14,212 nt of DNA from Gammaproteobacteria bacterium (GCA_030426005.1 JAUHZM010000047.1:1-14212), one strand, 5' to 3'; counted from the first letter of the stretch, positions 1-6,295 are shown. The notes: generated by a model not told the origin, from the letters alone. Translations and numbers: made by a program.

Positions 1-33
1 ATCTGCGCGGATTCTAAGCCAACATCTCAGTGA
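1..33 (+). CDS. C-terminal end of an upstream gene (possibly sspA), partial
   Basis: Frame 1 is open from the window edge and ends at a TGA at 31-33, one base before the sspB start. It encodes the last ten residues, ICADSKPTSQ. In many gammaproteobacteria sspA (stringent starvation protein A, an RNA-polymerase-associated GST-fold protein) lies directly upstream of sspB with this kind of tight junction, so sspA is the obvious guess. Ten residues are too few to confirm it, and they do not match the E. coli SspA tail clearly. Frame 3 also ends early, with a TAA at 15-17, so the frame choice itself is uncertain. Confidence 0.3.
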   Translation: MCADSKPTSQ

Positions 34-34
34 C

Positions 35-463
35 ATGACCTCGACCAAACCCTATCTGTTACGCGCGATCTTCGATTGGGCAGAAGACAATGGTTTTACG
101 CCTCAGGTGTTAGTCAATGCTAATGCCGAAGGCGTCGAGGTGCCTGAAGCACATGTGGTCGATGGGCAGATTGTATTAAACATCAGCTCGTCGGCCATCC
201 AGCTCCACGTTATGGATAACGAATGTTTGAGCTTTTCAGCGCGGTTCAGTGGCGTTGAGCAGGATATCTTTTTACCCATCGATTCAATTTTAGCGATCTT
301 CGCACGCGAGAATTCACAGGGTATCTTTTTTGAAGACAGCGAAGACGGTTTTGAACCAGACCCGGAACCAACGCCACCTAAGCGTAAAGTCTCGGCACCT
401 ACCAAGTTAGAGCCCAAGCAGAAGTCCAAGCGCAGCGCGTCGCATTTGAAAATAATCAAATAG
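35..463 (+). CDS. sspB: ClpXP protease specificity-enhancing factor SspB
   Basis: SspB is a cytoplasmic adaptor that binds ssrA-tagged and other substrates and tethers them to ClpX for degradation by ClpXP. The 142 residues show the two parts of the family. Residues 5-100 are the folded substrate-binding domain, with the family signatures PYLLRAIFDW (6-15), DGQIVLNIS (43-51), ARFSGV (69-74) and ILAIFAREN (85-93). A flexible linker follows: acidic and Pro-rich at 100-115, then Lys-rich at 116-137. The protein ends in HLKIIK, equivalent to the E. coli LRVVK tail that docks on the ClpX N-domain (XB motif), so the gene appears complete. The linker is shorter than in E. coli (142 versus about 165 residues) and its second half is unusually basic. 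The ATG at 35 has no good Shine-Dalgarno and starts one base after the upstream stop, which suggests translational coupling. The frame is open to the window edge, but homology begins here. Confidence 0.95.
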   Translation: MTSTKPYLLRAIFDWAEDNGFTPQVLVNANAEGVEVPEAHVVDGQIVLNISSSAIQLHVMDNECLSFSARFSGVEQDIFLPIDSILAIFARENSQGIFFEDSEDGFEPDPEPTPPKRKVSAPTKLEPKQKSKRSASHLKIIK

Positions 464-510
464 GCTTGCGGCGAATACGCTGCCCAGCTCGAGATAGTTC
501 CCTTGTTAAA

Positions 511-538
511 CTTGAAACTGGCGAAACCATCTCAACAT
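511..538 (+). promoter_or_regulatory. Possible heat-shock (sigma-32-like) promoter of hslVU
   Basis: The 107-base gap between sspB and hslV contains CTTGAA (511-516), the core of a sigma-32 -35 element. Sixteen bases later comes CAACAT (533-538), which matches four of six positions of the CCCCAT core of the -10. A second CCCTTG motif lies just upstream at 500-505. Heat-shock control of hslVU is established in E. coli. The match here is imperfect, and no strong sigma-70 alternative was found in the gap. Confidence 0.3.
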
Positions 539-570
539 AGTCCTAATGAAAATCAATATCGGAGGCACCA

Positions 571-1110
571 ATGCCTGAGATCAGAGGCACCACCATACTG
601 TCGGTTCGTCGCGGTAATAAGGTGGTAATTGGCGGTGATGGCCAGGTTTCCATGGGGAACACGGTCATGAAAGGCAACGCGCGAAAAGTACGGCGCTTAT
701 ATAAGGGCAACGTGATTGCCGGATTTGCAGGCAGTACCGCCGACGCATTTACACTGTTTGAATTGTTTGATGCCAAGTTGTCTAAACATCAGGGCATTCT
801 AACCAAGGCCGCCGTCGAGCTAGCGAAAGAATGGCGCACCGACCGCATGTTGCGTCGCTTAGAAGCGCTGTTGTGCGTGGCTGACAAAGAAGCTTCTTAT
901 GTAATCTCTGGAAACGGCGATGTGATCGAACCCGAAGGTGGCGTCATGGCCATTGGTTCTGGCGGTTCGTTTGCCGAATCGGCTGCACGTGCGTTAACAC
1001 AGCATTCCGACTTGAGCGCTCGTGAAATCGTCGAAGCCTCACTTAATATTGCGGCTGATATCTGTGTTTACACCAACCACAATCTGACCATCGAAGAACT
1101 GGAGTTTTAG
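571..1110 (+). CDS. hslV: ATP-dependent protease peptidase subunit HslV (ClpQ)
   Basis: HslV is the proteasome-like threonine peptidase that forms a double hexameric ring and degrades proteins unfolded by HslU in the cytoplasm. The family N-terminal nucleophile is visible in GTTILSVRR at residues 6-14. Autocleavage after Gly6 would expose Thr7 as mature Thr1, leaving a six-residue propeptide (MPEIRG), whereas E. coli HslV loses only its Met. Other conserved blocks are GGDGQVSMGNTVMKGN (22-37), AGFAGSTADAFTLFE (50-64), the EWRTDRMLRRLEA segment (87-99), AIGSGG (127-132) and DICVYTNH near the C-terminus. The length, 179 residues, is normal. A clear GGAGG at 561-565 sets the ATG at 571. hslU follows after one base, so the two are co-transcribed. 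Confidence 0.97.
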   Translation: MPEIRGTTILSVRRGNKVVIGGDGQVSMGNTVMKGNARKVRRLYKGNVIAGFAGSTADAFTLFELFDAKLSKHQGILTKAAVELAKEWRTDRMLRRLEALLCVADKEASYVISGNGDVIEPEGGVMAIGSGGSFAESAARALTQHSDLSAREIVEASLNIAADICVYTNHNLTIEELEF

Positions 1111-1111
1111 T

Positions 1112-2455
1112 ATGAGCGAAATGACCCCACGTGAAATTGTTCAGGAACTGGATAAACACATCATTGGCCAAGCCAATGCAAAGCGCTCGGTGGCCATTGC
1201 GTTACGTAATCGTTGGCGCCGTACTCAGGTGGAAGACGCCAGTTTACGCGCGGAGATCACACCGAAAAATATCCTGATGATCGGCCCGACGGGTGTAGGC
1301 AAAACAGAGATTGCCCGTCGATTAGCCAATCTGGCCGATGCGCCGTTTTTAAAAGTCGAAGCAACCAAGTTTACCGAGGTCGGTTATGTCGGTCGTGAGG
1401 TCGACTCAATTATCCGTGATCTCGCCGATATCGCCATCAAGCGCCAGCGCGAAGCTGAGATGAAGAAAATGCAGCGCCGCGCAGAAGACGCCGCCGAAGA
1501 CCGCATTCTCGACATTCTGTTGCCGCCTGCGCGAGACGTTGGTTTTAATCCAGCCTCAACTGGCGAGTCGAACGACGGTGCCGCGCGTCAACGTTTTCGT
1601 AAGAAATTGCGTGAAGGCGAGTTGGACGACCGAGAGATCGAAGTCGAAGTCTCGGCCAACAATATGGGCGTCGAGATCTTTGGCCCGCAAGGCATGGAAG
1701 AGCTGACCAGTCAGCTACAAGGCATGATGAAAAATATGGGCGCTGAGAAAAAGCAGGCCCGCAAAATGCCGATTAAAGAAGCCTTGAAAGTGCTGGTCGA
1801 AGAAGAAGCCAGTAAGTTGGTCAATGAAGAAGATATCAAACACGCCGCGATCCAGCGTTTAGAGAATCATGGCATTGTGTTTATTGATGAGATCGACAAG
1901 ATCGTCGGTCGCTCAGAAGGGGGCAAAAGCCCGGACGTATCACGCGAAGGCGTGCAGCGCGACCTTTTACCGCTGGTGGAAGGCACGACCGTGTCGACCA
2001 AGCACGGTATGATCAAAACGGACCACATTTTGTTTATTGGTTCAGGTGCGTTTCAACTCTCTAAACCGTCTGACCTGATTCCAGAATTGCAAGGTCGTAT
2101 GCCGATTCGTGTTGAGTTGTCAGCCCTCACGGTCGAAGACTTTAAGCGGATTTTGACCGAGCCGGATGCGTCGTTAACCGAGCAGTATCAGGCCCTTATG
2201 GAAACCGAAAATGTGAGTTTGAATTTTACCGACGATGGTATCGAGCGCATTGCGGAATTGGCATGGCAGGTGAACGAAAGCACTGAGAACATTGGTGCGC
2301 GACGCCTTCACACCATGCTCGAGCGACTGCTTGAAACAGTCTCGTTTGAGGCCAGCGACCGATCGGGTGATACCGTCAAGATCGACAAGCAATACGTCAA
2401 CGACCACTTGGATGAGCTCGCTGAAGACGAAGACTACGCGCGTTACATTCTGTAA
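1112..2455 (+). CDS. hslU: ATP-dependent protease ATPase subunit HslU (ClpY)
   Basis: HslU is the AAA+ unfoldase that caps HslV, unfolds substrates with ATP and threads them into the peptidase chamber. In order the 447 residues show an N-terminal MTPREIVQELDKHIIGQ box (4-20), Walker A GPTGVGKT (58-65), and the GYVGRE pore-loop motif (91-96). The I domain, charged and coiled, spans about 110-240. Walker B IVFIDEID (255-262) follows, then the SREGVQRDLLPLVEG segment (277-291), and sensor 2 in IGARRLH (394-400). The C-terminus, DYARYIL, is the family tail that inserts into HslV and activates it. Length is close to the 443 of E. coli and no key residue is missing. The Shine-Dalgarno GGAG (1101-1104) sits inside the end of hslV, giving tight coupling. 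Confidence 0.98.
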   Translation: MSEMTPREIVQELDKHIIGQANAKRSVAIALRNRWRRTQVEDASLRAEITPKNILMIGPTGVGKTEIARRLANLADAPFLKVEATKFTEVGYVGREVDSIIRDLADIAIKRQREAEMKKMQRRAEDAAEDRILDILLPPARDVGFNPASTGESNDGAARQRFRKKLREGELDDREIEVEVSANNMGVEIFGPQGMEELTSQLQGMMKNMGAEKKQARKMPIKEALKVLVEEEASKLVNEEDIKHAAIQRLENHGIVFIDEIDKIVGRSEGGKSPDVSREGVQRDLLPLVEGTTVSTKHGMIKTDHILFIGSGAFQLSKPSDLIPELQGRMPIRVELSALTVEDFKRILTEPDASLTEQYQALMETENVSLNFTDDGIERIAELAWQVNESTENIGARRLHTMLERLLETVSFEASDRSGDTVKIDKQYVNDHLDELAEDEDYARYIL

Positions 2456-2495
2456 CAGCCCGGCTGATTCGAATTGCGTTTAGAGTCGACTTCAA

Positions 2496-2504
2496 TGCTA
2501 TGAT
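2496..2504 (+). promoter_or_regulatory. Extended -10 promoter candidate immediately before the small membrane-protein gene
   Basis: TGCTATGAT (2496-2504) is a TG-extended -10 element with one mismatch to TATAAT. A poor -35, TTGCGT at 2474-2479, lies 19 bases upstream of the TATGAT hexamer. Transcription would begin about 6-7 bases after the hexamer, at or next to the ATG at 2511, so the transcript may be leaderless or nearly so. No Shine-Dalgarno is visible before that ATG, which agrees with this reading but does not prove it. Confidence 0.35.
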
Positions 2505-2510
2505 CGGCCT

Positions 2511-2837
2511 ATGATTTTTGCTCTGCTGTTTATTCTGGCATTTGCGGTGAGCCTGGTGGCCTATTTGCTTACCAGCCGTTGGTGGATCGGGAGCCTCTTG
2601 TGTGTGGCGCTCTTCACTGTAAATGCGTTGATGGATGCTGAAGCGCAGGACTACTGGCAGTTCACCCTGATCTTTGGCATTCCCATCGTGTTCGTAGCAA
2701 GCATTCTTGGGCCGTATGTGGTGGAGTTACGCCGAGGTGCTGGGCTTGAGGCCGCGATCGATGACACAGTCGAGACAGAGTCGCAGCGTGATGACACCAC
2801 GCATTCTAGCGACCGTCAAAACCAACACAACGCGTAG
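2511..2837 (+). CDS. Small integral membrane protein of unknown function
   Basis: I do not recognise this 108-residue protein. It has three clear hydrophobic segments, at about residues 1-20, 25-43 and 51-71. The short loop between the first two carries SRWW, and the second loop, around 43-50, is acidic and aromatic (DAEAQDYWQ). The last 35 residues are hydrophilic, rich in Asp, Thr, Gln and His (TESQRDDTTHSSDRQNQHNA), and probably disordered. By the positive-inside rule the Arg pair after helix 3 suggests a cytoplasmic tail. The gene lies 55 bases after hslU and 8 bases before the dehydrogenase gene, so it is probably transcribed with the latter. No Shine-Dalgarno precedes the ATG. Being a real gene is supported by the coherent helices and the tight spacing; its role is unknown. 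Confidence 0.7.
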   Translation: MIFALLFILAFAVSLVAYLLTSRWWIGSLLCVALFTVNALMDAEAQDYWQFTLIFGIPIVFVASILGPYVVELRRGAGLEAAIDDTVETESQRDDTTHSSDRQNQHNA

Positions 2838-2845
2838 GGGGCTGT

Positions 2846-3691
2846 ATGTCGAATGTATCTCAATTTAACGGCGCGGTGGTCTGGATCACCGGCGCTTCAT
2901 CGGGCATTGGCGAAGCACTCGCGCTCGCGTTTGCTAAGGAGGGCGCACGACTGGTGTTGTCCGCGCGCAATCAAGAGACCCTGGAAGCCGTAAAAACCAA
3001 GTGTGACCAACTTAGCGGCAAGCCAGAAAACAGTGTCGTGGTGCTGCTCGATGTGACCAATTCTGCGCAGATCGACAGCGCACTGAAAGACGTGATGGCA
3101 CATTTTGGCCGCGTTGATTTGCTCATTAACAACGCTGGCATTTCACAACGGTCCCGCTGTCTGGATACCGAGATGGCGACCTACCGAACCATCTTCGATG
3201 TCGACGTGTTTGGGCAAATCGAACTCACCAAAGCCGTGTTACCGGTCATGCTGGAGCAAGGGCAGGGTCATATCGCCGTGACTGCCTCGGTGGCAGGCAA
3301 AATAGGCGCGCCATTTCGAACCGGTTACTCTGCGGCTAAACACGCCATGATGGGCTTTTTCGATGCCTTACGCACGGAAGTACACGACCAGAATATTCGC
3401 GTCACCACAATTGTGCCGGGGTATATCCAAACCAATATTTCCGCGAACGCCGTGGTCGGTGATGGTTCTAAGTTTGGTCAGTTAGACACTGACATTCGTG
3501 GTGGTATGTCGGCTACCGAGTGCGCCGAACAAATCCTGCGCGGAATGCGTAAGGGAAAGCTCGAAATCCCGGTCGGTAAAGGCATGGAAATGCACGCCTT
3601 ATGGTTGAAGCGATTTTTTCCGAACCTGCTGTTTAAACTTGCCAATAAGCAATACCAGAAAGCAGCACAACGCGGTGGATTCAAGTTATGA
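2846..3691 (+). CDS. Short-chain dehydrogenase/reductase, DHRS7-like
   Basis: This is a classical Rossmann-fold SDR that would oxidise or reduce a carbonyl/hydroxyl substrate with NAD(P)(H). The substrate cannot be told from the sequence. The 281 residues contain the cofactor loop TGASSGIG (15-22), an Arg at 41 after the second strand (SAR) that favours NADP(H), NNAG (95-98), and the catalytic trio Ser148 (TASVAG), Tyr161 and Lys165 (YSAAK). The PGYIQTN block (191-197) and the C-terminal LKRFFPNLLFKL stretch resemble the DHRS7/DHRS7B group. The fourth catalytic position, usually Asn in the NxxG motif of helix 4, is Asp120 here (DVFG). The Shine-Dalgarno AGGGGG (2836-2841) overlaps the stop of the preceding gene and sets the ATG. 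General family is sure; the physiological role is not. Confidence 0.9.
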   Translation: MSNVSQFNGAVVWITGASSGIGEALALAFAKEGARLVLSARNQETLEAVKTKCDQLSGKPENSVVVLLDVTNSAQIDSALKDVMAHFGRVDLLINNAGISQRSRCLDTEMATYRTIFDVDVFGQIELTKAVLPVMLEQGQGHIAVTASVAGKIGAPFRTGYSAAKHAMMGFFDALRTEVHDQNIRVTTIVPGYIQTNISANAVVGDGSKFGQLDTDIRGGMSATECAEQILRGMRKGKLEIPVGKGMEMHALWLKRFFPNLLFKLANKQYQKAAQRGGFKL

Positions 3692-3716
3692 TTCCGTTAC
3701 TTAAATGAATTGAACT

Positions 3717-3768
3717 GTGGCAGGCCAATTTGTGTGCCACGACTGCGACAGGCGAAGCCTGCAAATTG
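3717..3768 (+). promoter_or_regulatory. Structured leader before gshA (two hairpins, possible pseudoknot)
   Basis: The 81 bases between the dehydrogenase gene and gshA hold two inverted repeats. GTGGCA (3717-3722) pairs with TGCCAC (3735-3740) around a 12-base loop. CAGGC (3749-3753) pairs with GCCTG (3757-3761) around a GAA loop. In addition CAATTTG (3726-3732), inside the first loop, is perfectly complementary to CAAATTG (3762-3768), which ends four bases before the gshA ATG. It can therefore form either a pseudoknot or an alternative long stem. No U-run follows, so a terminator is unlikely. A role in gshA translation is my inference. Confidence 0.35.
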
Positions 3769-3772
3769 ACTT

Positions 3773-5350
3773 ATGCTTGATACCAAATGCACGTCGACGT
3801 TGGCGTTAATTGATTCGGAGTTAGCGTCACACCTTAAGGGAATCGTGCGCGGGGTAGAAAAAGAAGGCCTGCGCGTAACGCCTGACAACACGGTTGCACA
3901 AGACGGTCATCCGCGAGCCTTAGGCTCCACCTTGACGCATGACAGTATCACCACGGATTATTCCGAAGCCCTGCTTGAGTTTATTACGCCAACCAGCACC
4001 AGCATTGATCAAACCATTGAGTATCTGGAGCAGCTGCACAAATTAACGCTGAACAATATTGGTCAGCGGGTGATTTGGCCAGTGAGCATGCCCTGTAGCC
4101 TAAATGGTGATGAGAGTATTCCCATTGCCGATTATGGCACGTCGAATATTGGCCGCTTAAAGCACGTGTACCGACAAGGCTTAGCCGTGCGATACGGGCG
4201 AATCATGCAGTCCATCGCGGGAATTCATTATAACTTCTCACTGCCCGATAGCTTTTGGCAAGCTTACCAACAAAAGATGCAGGCCCAGTCTCTGACCTCG
4301 TCGGAATCGTTGCAGGACTTCAAATCAGCACAGTATTTTTCGCTGATTCGTAACTTTCGTCGATACTCATGGATTCTGCATTACCTGTTTGGTGCGTCTC
4401 CCGTGCTCGATCAAAGTTTTTTGAATGGGCGCAAAACACACCTCCAGCAATTCGGTCGACGCACCTACGGATTGCCATACGCCACGTCATTGCGCATGAG
4501 CGATTTGGGTTACCAAAACACCGCGCAGCAGGATTTGCACGTGTCTTATACATCTCTGCCGGAGTACGTAAAAACCCTAGGCGAAGCGATCCACCAAAAG
4601 TATCCACCGTACGAAAAGATTGGCGTGAAGGTTGATGGCGAGTACCGCCAGTTAAACACCAATGTACTGCAAATCGAAAATGAATATTACTCCGACATTC
4701 GTCCTAAGCGCGTTACTCGTTCTGGCGAAAAGCCAATCGCGGCATTACGCGATCGGGGCGTGGAATACATCGAAGTCCGTATTCTGGATATCAATCCGTT
4801 CACCCGAGTTGGTATTTCTGCCGCGCAGATGCGTTTTATGGACGCGTTCCTGTTGTATTGTTTGTTCTCTCAGTGTCCGGAAGTCAGTGACAGTTGCTGC
4901 CCAGAAATCCGCGACAATCAAACCAAAGTGATTCTGGAAGGTCGAAACCCCGACCTAACCCTGCGCTGGGGCGACCACGAGATTCCGTTCAAACAAGCGG
5001 CAACCGAACTCCTGTCGGCAGTGCAGGAGATTGCCGAAAAGCTAGACCAAGCGAACGGTGGCGATCTACACAGTACCGCAGTGAAAGAGCAACTGGCCAA
5101 AGTCGACAACGTGGCACTCACGCCATCCGGCCAAGTCATGCAACGAATTCAAAATGGCGAAGAATTCCTAGAAATTGCCCGTGACCAAGCCGACCAATTT
5201 GCTCAGCAATTTAGTGAACTCGCTTCGAATGCTGAATTCGATCAAACGCTAAACGAAATGGCGGAAACCTCATTACGGAAACAAGCCGACTTAGAACAAA
5301 GTGACACACTAAGCTTTGATGAGTTTTTGGCGGCTTATAATCAGGCTTAG
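3773..5350 (+). CDS. gshA: Glutamate-cysteine ligase (gamma-glutamylcysteine synthetase), GshA
   Basis: GshA catalyses the first and rate-limiting step of glutathione synthesis, ATP-dependent joining of the Glu gamma-carboxyl to Cys, in the cytoplasm. The 525 residues align end to end with the E. coli-type (class I) enzyme of 518. Visible blocks are IVRGVEKEGLRV (24-35) with the metal/ATP-binding Glu29 and Glu31, the SEALLEFITP block (64-73) with Glu69, WPVSMPC (102-108), ADYGTSNIGRLKHVYRQGL (119-137), GIHYNFSLP (150-158), LPYATSLRMSDLGY, then NVLQIENEYYSDIRPKRVTRSGE and YIEVRILDINPF in the C-terminal half. No motif is broken. The ATG at 3773 lacks a good Shine-Dalgarno but matches the family start; no better in-frame start was found. 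The partner gene gshB is not in the window. The gene is monocistronic in layout, ending against a convergent gene. Confidence 0.97.
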   Translation: MLDTKCTSTLALIDSELASHLKGIVRGVEKEGLRVTPDNTVAQDGHPRALGSTLTHDSITTDYSEALLEFITPTSTSIDQTIEYLEQLHKLTLNNIGQRVIWPVSMPCSLNGDESIPIADYGTSNIGRLKHVYRQGLAVRYGRIMQSIAGIHYNFSLPDSFWQAYQQKMQAQSLTSSESLQDFKSAQYFSLIRNFRRYSWILHYLFGASPVLDQSFLNGRKTHLQQFGRRTYGLPYATSLRMSDLGYQNTAQQDLHVSYTSLPEYVKTLGEAIHQKYPPYEKIGVKVDGEYRQLNTNVLQIENEYYSDIRPKRVTRSGEKPIAALRDRGVEYIEVRILDINPFTRVGISAAQMRFMDAFLLYCLFSQCPEVSDSCCPEIRDNQTKVILEGRNPDLTLRWGDHEIPFKQAATELLSAVQEIAEKLDQANGGDLHSTAVKEQLAKVDNVALTPSGQVMQRIQNGEEFLEIARDQADQFAQQFSELASNAEFDQTLNEMAETSLRKQADLEQSDTLSFDEFLAAYNQA

Positions 5351-5386
5351 GATGACGTTTGGAAAGGCCACCTCTAACTACACAAA

Positions 5387-5400
5387 AGCCTAAATAGGCT
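5387..5400. terminator. Weak hairpin between convergent genes, possible terminator
   Basis: AGCCTA (5387-5392) and TAGGCT (5395-5400) form a perfect six-base inverted repeat with almost no loop; realistically it is a five-pair stem with a four-base loop. On the minus strand it is followed by TTTTG, so it could end the transcript of the secreted-protein gene, whose stop codon overlaps the repeat. On the plus strand, reading out of gshA, there is no T-run. The stem is short, so terminator activity is only possible. Confidence 0.3.
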
Positions 5401-5980
5401 AGTTGCTTATCATTTCCCCCGTCGTGTAATAAAACTCGAATTGTTTTTCCTCTATGGTTTTCAGGTAGAAAGTATCAGACCATGGACTCAACCCCAGAGA
5501 ATCTTGATCCTGCGATAGCCAAAAATAGTGTCCGGTTGTGACATCCACACTCTCGCTATTCTCAATAAGGTCAGCCGTAGAATACGAAAGCAACATTTCA
5601 CCATTTTTATAAAATGCCACAGCCAAGTCCTCTGCGCTTGGCGCGCTCCCTCTTGCCCAATTACCCATGCGAACTAGGTATACACAATCGTTAGTTAGGA
5701 AAACTTGATTTGCATACCAGCCGACTGAACTCCATAAGAATTCGTCTTTACCATCTGGAAGAATTTTATAAGCTTCAACAAATGCCTCTTCTTCTATCTC
5801 AGTTTCTATAACTTCATAATTAAAATTTGTGATGTATCTTAGTTTTGCCGGTATCTGTTTGATATAGCAAGATCCGTCGTAGGGTTTGTCTACTTTAGGA
5901 AACGGCGCAATTTCGGAATCTGCCAGCGCAGTGCCTGCGATAAAAACAAAATATAAAAGAATTGAATATGAAAATTTCAT
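5399..5980 (-). CDS. Small secreted/periplasmic protein of unknown function
   Basis: The 193-residue product starts with a textbook Sec signal peptide: Lys2, a hydrophobic core SILLYFVFIAG, and a likely cut after ALA at residue 20. The mature part is acidic and rich in Tyr, Phe and Trp. It has exactly two cysteines (38 and 99), which could form a disulphide in the periplasm. Distinct blocks are SCYIKQIPAKLRYITNF (37-53), NDCVYLVRMGNWARG (97-111) and SAEDLAVAFYKNGEMLLSYS (115-134). I have a general impression that such a block recurs in uncharacterised proteobacterial proteins, but I cannot assign a family or function. It stands alone on the minus strand between gshA and the efflux operon, and is visibly more A+T-rich than both. 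The start is supported by the signal peptide; no good Shine-Dalgarno is seen. Confidence 0.75.
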   Translation of the reverse strand: MKFSYSILLYFVFIAGTALADSEIAPFPKVDKPYDGSCYIKQIPAKLRYITNFNYEVIETEIEEEAFVEAYKILPDGKDEFLWSSVGWYANQVFLTNDCVYLVRMGNWARGSAPSAEDLAVAFYKNGEMLLSYSTADLIENSESVDVTTGHYFWLSQDQDSLGLSPWSDTFYLKTIEEKQFEFYYTTGEMISN

Positions 5981-6242
5981 GTCATAAACACCGACTTAAA
6001 GGGTAGAGCGAATTCAATGTGCTCGCACCGAAGTCGAGCAGCTTTTGATTTACATGTTACATAACTAGGCTTAAACGGGTGTTCATGTTTCAACACAGTT
6101 CTTTGAGACGTCGAGAAGGATATTAACAAATCCGCTGAAACTTTAAATAGACCACGGTGGTTCTGAACTTCCACATATAAGCCTGTCTTTACCAAAATCT
6201 TAGCGCTAGTCATTCGCAAAGAAGCGAGGAGTCTTTCGTTGA
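5981..6242. other. Non-coding gap between divergent genes
   Basis: These 262 bases contain no convincing gene. A minus-strand reading frame across them (6246 down to 5977) starts with GTG inside the palindrome and ends at an ATGA overlap with the secreted-protein gene. Its product has no recognisable domain and its first residues come from the possible repeat at 6209-6240, so I do not call it. One hairpin, TGCTCG (6020-6025) with CGAGCA (6035-6040), is followed after GC by TTTT on the plus strand, but no plus-strand gene lies before it. The promoter of the minus-strand gene should be here; I could not place it with confidence. Confidence 0.4.
6209..6240. repeat. Possible remnant of a dispersed GTCATTC-type repeat
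   Basis: The stretch begins GTCATTCGCAAAGAAGCG and continues AGGAGTCTTTC. It resembles the widespread interspersed bacterial repeats of the type GTCATTC...GCG...GCG...AATCT, and read on the minus strand gives the tell-tale peptide LLASLRMT. The internal TCGC/GCGA could form a short stem. Only one copy is in the window, so repetition cannot be shown here; the call rests on resemblance from memory. Confidence 0.3.
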
Positions 6243-6286
6243 ACACTTAAAAATTAAATCAATCGTTTGATTTGATTTTTAAGTGT
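6243..6286. promoter_or_regulatory. 44-bp near-perfect palindrome, probable operator of the TetR-family repressor
   Basis: Positions 6243-6286 form a dyad centred between 6264 and 6265, in which 20 of 22 base pairs match; the exceptions are 6255/6274 and 6263/6266. The outer arms are ACACTTAAAAAT (6243-6254) and its complement ATTTTTAAGTGT (6275-6286). The inner arms are AAATCAA (6256-6262) and TTGATTT (6267-6273). TetR-family dimers bind such dyads, and this one covers the -35 of the likely promoter of the tetR-efflux operon, so autorepression is the natural reading. The length could accommodate two dimers. Binding is inferred, not shown. Confidence 0.6.
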
Positions 6287-6295
6287 GTGTATGGT
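6267..6295 (+). promoter_or_regulatory. Likely sigma-70 promoter of the efflux operon
   Basis: TTGATT (6267-6272) and TATGGT (6290-6295) are separated by 17 bases; each matches four of six consensus positions. Transcription would start near 6302, leaving a leader of about 33 bases to the GTG at 6335, with GGAG in between. The -35 lies inside the right half of the palindrome, so repressor binding there would block RNA polymerase. Confidence 0.45.

Noticed and set aside
546..578. Ten-codon reading frame (ATG at 546) overlapping the hslV ribosome binding site and start
   Set aside because: It has no Shine-Dalgarno of its own and contains no regulatory codon run; a chance frame is more likely than an attenuating leader peptide.
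6020..6046. Hairpin followed by TTTT on the plus strand, terminator-like
   Set aside because: The stem is only six pairs with a nine-base loop, and no plus-strand gene precedes it apart from gshA more than 600 bases upstream.
5981..6242. Possible integron attC site, suggested by CACGGTGGTTCTGAAC and TTAACAAA near 6130-6170
   Set aside because: I could not find a proper pair of core sites (RYYYAAC and GTTRRRY) flanking an imperfect palindrome, and there is no integrase or cassette array.
5977..6246. 89-codon minus-strand reading frame upstream of the secreted-protein gene, with an ATGA overlap
   Set aside because: It starts with GTG inside the palindrome, its first residues come from the repeat-like stretch, it shows no domain or signal, and the overlap can arise by chance. 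Left uncalled, although the overlap keeps a small doubt.
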